DNA of 64,000 nt from Chloroflexota bacterium (GTDB lineage Bacteria; Chloroflexota; Anaerolineae; 4572-78; J111), in assembly GCA_016860845.1 (NCBI GenBank), contig BOKF01000010.1:186001-250000 (forward strand), given 5' to 3'. The translations under genes and the position numbers were made by a program. Shown one piece after another: positions 61,079 through 64,000 of this stretch. How positions within the stretch are numbered: position 1 is the stretch's first letter; each line of letters opens with the position of its first letter. Under the pieces are notes generated by a model. It searched no databases. It had not been told where the DNA came from and saw only the letters and a program-made list of their open reading frames with translations.

Positions 61079-62120
61079 GGAATGGGTTGTCTGGCTTGCA
61101 GTTGTTATTCTCCTGTCGGCAGCTTTCTTATTTTCCAACCAACTTGCGGTTTGGCTAGAGGGGGCAGCATTTCTAAAAGTCCTTGACTCGCTCAGCAAAC
61201 TTGGTTTACTTATAGCTGTCATTGCCTTCTTGCGAGAAATTCCGAAGTGGGAAGCTAGAGCAGAAGAAGAGGCGAATCGCCGAAGATTTGAATATTGGAA
61301 AACGATTGATGCTGCAAATGTTGCCAGAGAAAGTTCACATAATGGCCGATTTACCAGTCACGCCCTGAAAATAGCCCTAGAAAGCCTGACACGAGAAACA
61401 GATAAAGAGGGGAGATCGTTAAAGATAGGGCCCATAAATGTCTCAGGAGCAGATCTTACGGGAATTAATCTAGAAAACGCACATCTTTATGTTGTCGGAT
61501 TTAGAGATGCAAATCTGAGTGGGGCAATTTTCTGTAAAGCGACGCTAGATACAGCTTATTTCCAGAGGTCAAGATTGTTTGGAGCTAATTTTTCTGGAGC
61601 TACATTTCATAATCAGATTGTATTTAGCCACGCCTTGTATAATGATGAAACCAAGTTTCCAGACGGGTTTGATCCTGTCGCCGCTAGAGCCTATAAAATA
61701 GCCCCCAATGCAGATTTACAGGGTGCGGTGTTGATAGAAGCAATGTTATGGGATGCTCAACTCGAGGAGGCCAATCTCCAAGATGCCAATCTTCGAGGGG
61801 CACTTCTTGGAGGTAATCTTCGTCGTGCCAAGCTCCAGAACGCCGACCTTTCGAGGGCTAAAATGGGGGATGCCAATTTTGAATCGGCTATTCTTCAAAA
61901 CGCTAATCTACAAGATGCCGGTTTTCATCGAGCAAATCTTCAAAATACAAATCTGCAAAATGCTGATCTTCAGGATACAGCACTTGAAGATGCCAACCTC
62001 TATGGTGCCGATCTTCGCGGGGTCAGAAATGTAACTATAGAACAAATCAAGGCAGCTAAAAACTGGGAAAAAGCCATATACGATGATGATTTTCGTCAGA
62101 AGCTAGGATTATCTTCATGA
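61017..62120 (+). CDS. Membrane-anchored pentapeptide-repeat protein
   Basis: The 367-residue protein has two N-terminal membrane helices (about 24-44, VVWLAVVILLSAAFLFSNQL; about 53-70, KLGLLIAVIAFL), a charged linker, and a long run of A(D/N)LXX pentapeptides from about 142 to 350 (GADLTGINLENAHLY, ANLQDANLRGALLGGNLRRA), which folds as a quadrilateral beta-helix. Function is unknown. Base composition is clearly AT-richer than its neighbours and it starts inside a truncated gene, so it was probably acquired. There is no clear ribosome-binding site before ATG 61017. Confidence 0.8.
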   Translation: MVGKQPKRKTIRSLIWETLYEEWVVWLAVVILLSAAFLFSNQLAVWLEGAAFLKVLDSLSKLGLLIAVIAFLREIPKWEARAEEEANRRRFEYWKTIDAANVARESSHNGRFTSHALKIALESLTRETDKEGRSLKIGPINVSGADLTGINLENAHLYVVGFRDANLSGAIFCKATLDTAYFQRSRLFGANFSGATFHNQIVFSHALYNDETKFPDGFDPVAARAYKIAPNADLQGAVLIEAMLWDAQLEEANLQDANLRGALLGGNLRRAKLQNADLSRAKMGDANFESAILQNANLQDAGFHRANLQNTNLQNADLQDTALEDANLYGADLRGVRNVTIEQIKAAKNWEKAIYDDDFRQKLGLSS

Positions 62121-62464
62121 AATTGGTTATTCTAATTCCTTTTATAGAAAGGGTAGCCTTTGTTCAGAGGTAGGCGTATTTTTCCCCTCGAATGGAACGC
62201 CCAACCAGCGCGTCTACCCGACTTTACTCAGAGAGTCCTTTGCACTTTGAAGGTGTCCTTTAGTTAAGGTTTCGCGGGCGCAGCTTACGCGCCCAGTTGG
62301 GCGGCAAAAGGATAACCATATCAGGAGTGAGTAAGCAGAAGGTAAATATGTCTGTGTTAACTCATAGGAGTCGTCACGAGCCTGTGGCACACCACCAAGA
62401 ATGAAAATTCTTTCAGCGGTCGGCGGTCTACCGTCGGCGGTCTATTTACAGAGGAGGTGCTGTC
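62121..62464 (+). other. Intergenic region with a GTCGGCGGTCTA repeat
   Basis: This is a 344-base gap without a recognisable gene. A small inverted pair, gggcgcagcttacgcgccc, lies near 62278-62296. At 62416-62448 the iterated sequence gcggtcggcggtctaccgtc is followed by a second ggcggtcta, matching the complementary units at 14381-14440. GAGGAGG for the next gene follows directly. Confidence 0.55.
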
Positions 62465-63358
62465 ATGACAAACCGTAAAGCCGAATGGAGCGGTACCCTA
62501 TTACACCTACTGGCCCTGGCCGCCAAGTTAGAGGGCGAAGGCCAATATAACATCGCCAAGCTGGCGCGGGCAGCGGTCGAGGCTCTCACCCGGCAGGCCG
62601 CCTTCAAGATCGCCATACCGTCCGAAAAAGACAAATTGGTCAACGAAATCGAGCAAGCCATTGTTGCACTATCCAGGCTCGGGTTGAATGAGGATATATT
62701 AACTGCCCTCAAACGAGGCGCGGCCGCTATGGCGGAGGGACGACTCCCGCTGATTAACGAGACACCCCATCCTTATGTCTGCCGCACCTGTGGATACATC
62801 GTCCTCAATGCACCAGTGGAAAAATGTCCCACCTGTGGAGCCTGGCCAACCACGTTTAAGCAGTTCCTCCCGGTTTATTGGTTGGATGCCCTGGATCCCT
62901 TCGCCGCCCTGGAGCGACTGCGCCAGACGCCGTTGGAGGTCGCCGCCCTTCTGGCAGGGTTGCCGGAGGAAGCCTTGAGCCAACCCCCGGCAGATGGCAG
63001 TTGGGCCATTCGGAACATTGTGTCTCATCTACGAGATGCCCAGGGAGTGCTGAGTTTTCGGTTGAGCTTATTACTTGAGCAGGAGCATCCCTTGTTAGAG
63101 TCGAAAGCAGTCTTCGAATGGGCCACGCAAGAGGAAGAGCGCCCCCCCACGACCCAGGAGATTCTTGCCACCTACCTGGCCTCGCGTCAAGAGACCATCG
63201 CCAGGTTAGAGAGCCTTCCTCTCAGGGATTGGTGGCGCAGCGGTCAACACCAAGAGTTTGGCCCTGTGACCCTCCGGCAGCAAGTCAGCTACTTCGCAGC
63301 CCACGAGATGACCCACCTCCCTCAAATCGAGGTGTTGCGCCATCAATGGGTGGGGTGA
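62465..63358 (+). CDS. Rubredoxin-like zinc ribbon/DinB-like fusion protein
   Basis: A 297-residue protein. Residues about 1-95 are helical, of unknown type. Residues about 103-135 form a rubredoxin/rubrerythrin-type metal ribbon (YVCRTCGYIVLNAPVEKCPT, then CGAW), with four cysteines for Fe or Zn. Residues about 145-297 are DinB-like, a four-helix bundle with metal-ligand-type histidines in NIVSHLRDAQGVL and FAAHEMTHLPQIE. DinB proteins are often metal-dependent thiol transferases. The combination suggests a redox or thiol function, but the substrate is unknown. The start follows GAGGAGG. Confidence 0.75.
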   Translation: MTNRKAEWSGTLLHLLALAAKLEGEGQYNIAKLARAAVEALTRQAAFKIAIPSEKDKLVNEIEQAIVALSRLGLNEDILTALKRGAAAMAEGRLPLINETPHPYVCRTCGYIVLNAPVEKCPTCGAWPTTFKQFLPVYWLDALDPFAALERLRQTPLEVAALLAGLPEEALSQPPADGSWAIRNIVSHLRDAQGVLSFRLSLLLEQEHPLLESKAVFEWATQEEERPPTTQEILATYLASRQETIARLESLPLRDWWRSGQHQEFGPVTLRQQVSYFAAHEMTHLPQIEVLRHQWVG

Positions 63359-63380
63359 GTAAGTTAAAAGGAGGAAAAGA

Positions 63381-63971
63381 ATGGACGCCATAATTTCAAT
63401 CCTCAGAGTGCTTCACGTCATTACCGCAGTTTTGATGGCCTGGCCGTTTTATGCCCTGGTGGCAGTTAACCAGCGTATGCGGCTAGGTCCACCCCTAGGT
63501 GACCGCGTGGACACATATTTGGAGAACACGCTTAAGAACCGCGTGTTTCCCTGTTACGTTTTCCAGGCCACCGCGCTGGCAACAGGACTCGCGCTTATTC
63601 TGTTGCGCGGGATGGGATTAGACACACTGGTAACAAATCCGGTCCTCGGCTTGAAATTCCTGCTCTTGCTGGTCATCGCGGGCTTGCTAACCGTTGTGAC
63701 TTTCAGCCTGCAACCACGTCTTGATGCCCTTTTCGCCAGGTGCGATGCGAGTAGAAAAATCCTGGAAGCTGAGGCGGCCCAAATCCGTGCTTTGCGGGGG
63801 CGGCGCAAACAACTCTCATCACTGTGCATGTTCTGCGTATTGACAGCAGCAATGCTTGGCGTGCAGACATGGGCTGCATTTCCCGTGTGGGTAACAGTCG
63901 TGCTGATAGTCGCCATGGCTATCTTTACCTGGCGGGCCTACACCAGTGTGACCCCGTGGGGATGGGCGTAA
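63381..63971 (+). CDS. Multi-pass membrane protein of unknown function
   Basis: The 196-residue protein has hydrophobic helices at about 8-28 (LHVITAVLMAWPFYALVAVN), 55-75 (VFPCYVFQATALATGLALIL), 88-108 (LKFLLLLVIAGLLTVVTF) and two near the C-terminus (144-185). A charged, probably coiled segment lies at 112-142 (DASRKILEAEAAQIRALRGR). It resembles small DUF2269-type membrane proteins, but the assignment is weak. AAAGGAGGAAA precedes the ATG and the gap to the DinB gene is 22 bases, so they are likely cotranscribed. Confidence 0.6.
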   Translation: MDAIISILRVLHVITAVLMAWPFYALVAVNQRMRLGPPLGDRVDTYLENTLKNRVFPCYVFQATALATGLALILLRGMGLDTLVTNPVLGLKFLLLLVIAGLLTVVTFSLQPRLDALFARCDASRKILEAEAAQIRALRGRRKQLSSLCMFCVLTAAMLGVQTWAAFPVWVTVVLIVAMAIFTWRAYTSVTPWGWA

Positions 63972-64000
63972 AAAGATCGCAAACAACAAAAAAGAGGCCC

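Overview
The window looks like a chromosomal segment of an anaerobic or facultative member of the Chloroflexota (Anaerolineae-like). This is inferred from giant MalT/SARP-type regulators, DinB-like proteins, a secreted protein whose last residues read YLPVILR (a C-terminus I associate with secreted Chloroflexota proteins), many iterated intercistronic repeats, and a strict-anaerobe style aromatic pathway. No rRNA or tRNA gene was seen, so the taxonomy is inference.

Left part (1-28.5 kb): an aromatic-degradation island. It opens with a four-cluster ferredoxin, a tungsten aldehyde:ferredoxin oxidoreductase (AOR) family protein and a MoaD-like sulfur carrier, overlapping by 4 bases each. A MalT-like regulator with a C-terminal BTAD domain and a PaaX-family repressor follow. 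On the minus strand (15.3 to 7.2 kb) lie an IclR regulator, a UbiD decarboxylase/carboxylase, a HAD phosphatase, a PEP-synthase N-domain protein and two paralogous PEP-utilising proteins. These resemble phenylphosphate synthase and phenylphosphate carboxylase, that is phenol to phenylphosphate to 4-hydroxybenzoate. A second minus-strand operon encodes a histidine phosphatase, a Nudix hydrolase and UbiX, which makes the prenyl-FMN needed by UbiD. A plus-strand operon encodes 4-hydroxybenzoyl-CoA reductase (hcrC, hcrA, hcrB), a PaaK-like CoA ligase, an acyl-CoA dehydrogenase, then a NarX/NarL-like two-component system. Three promoters (iclR, phosphatase-Nudix-ubiX, hcr) share one architecture: TTGACA, a 17-base spacer, TATAWT, then an AGAAC-N3-GTTCT palindrome just after the start site. 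I read this as one IclR regulon. A 1.43-kb IS with 8-base target duplications has split the divergent ubiX and hcr promoters.

Middle part (28.5-53.5 kb): a Tc (toxin complex) locus. A small ABM-like protein and a frameshifted secreted FG-GAP protein precede a 2409-residue fused TcB-TcC protein with a distinct C-terminal tip. A group II intron with an RT/HNH protein follows, then a small membrane protein, a 3795-residue TcA-like protein with two embedded FG-GAP blocks, and a methyltransferase.

Right part (53.5-64 kb): a SARP/AAA regulator, a small unknown protein, an FAD-linked oxidase, a TusA-like sulfur carrier, and a DsrE-like protein whose expected active-site cysteine codon is an in-frame TGA followed by a hairpin (candidate selenoprotein). 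Then come a second copy of the ABM gene on a duplicated segment, a secreted hypothetical protein, a truncated gene overrun by an AT-rich pentapeptide-repeat membrane protein, a rubredoxin-DinB fusion and a multi-pass membrane protein.

The observations I would follow first are the DsrE TGA/hairpin, the three-promoter operator set, and the architecture of the Tc toxin.
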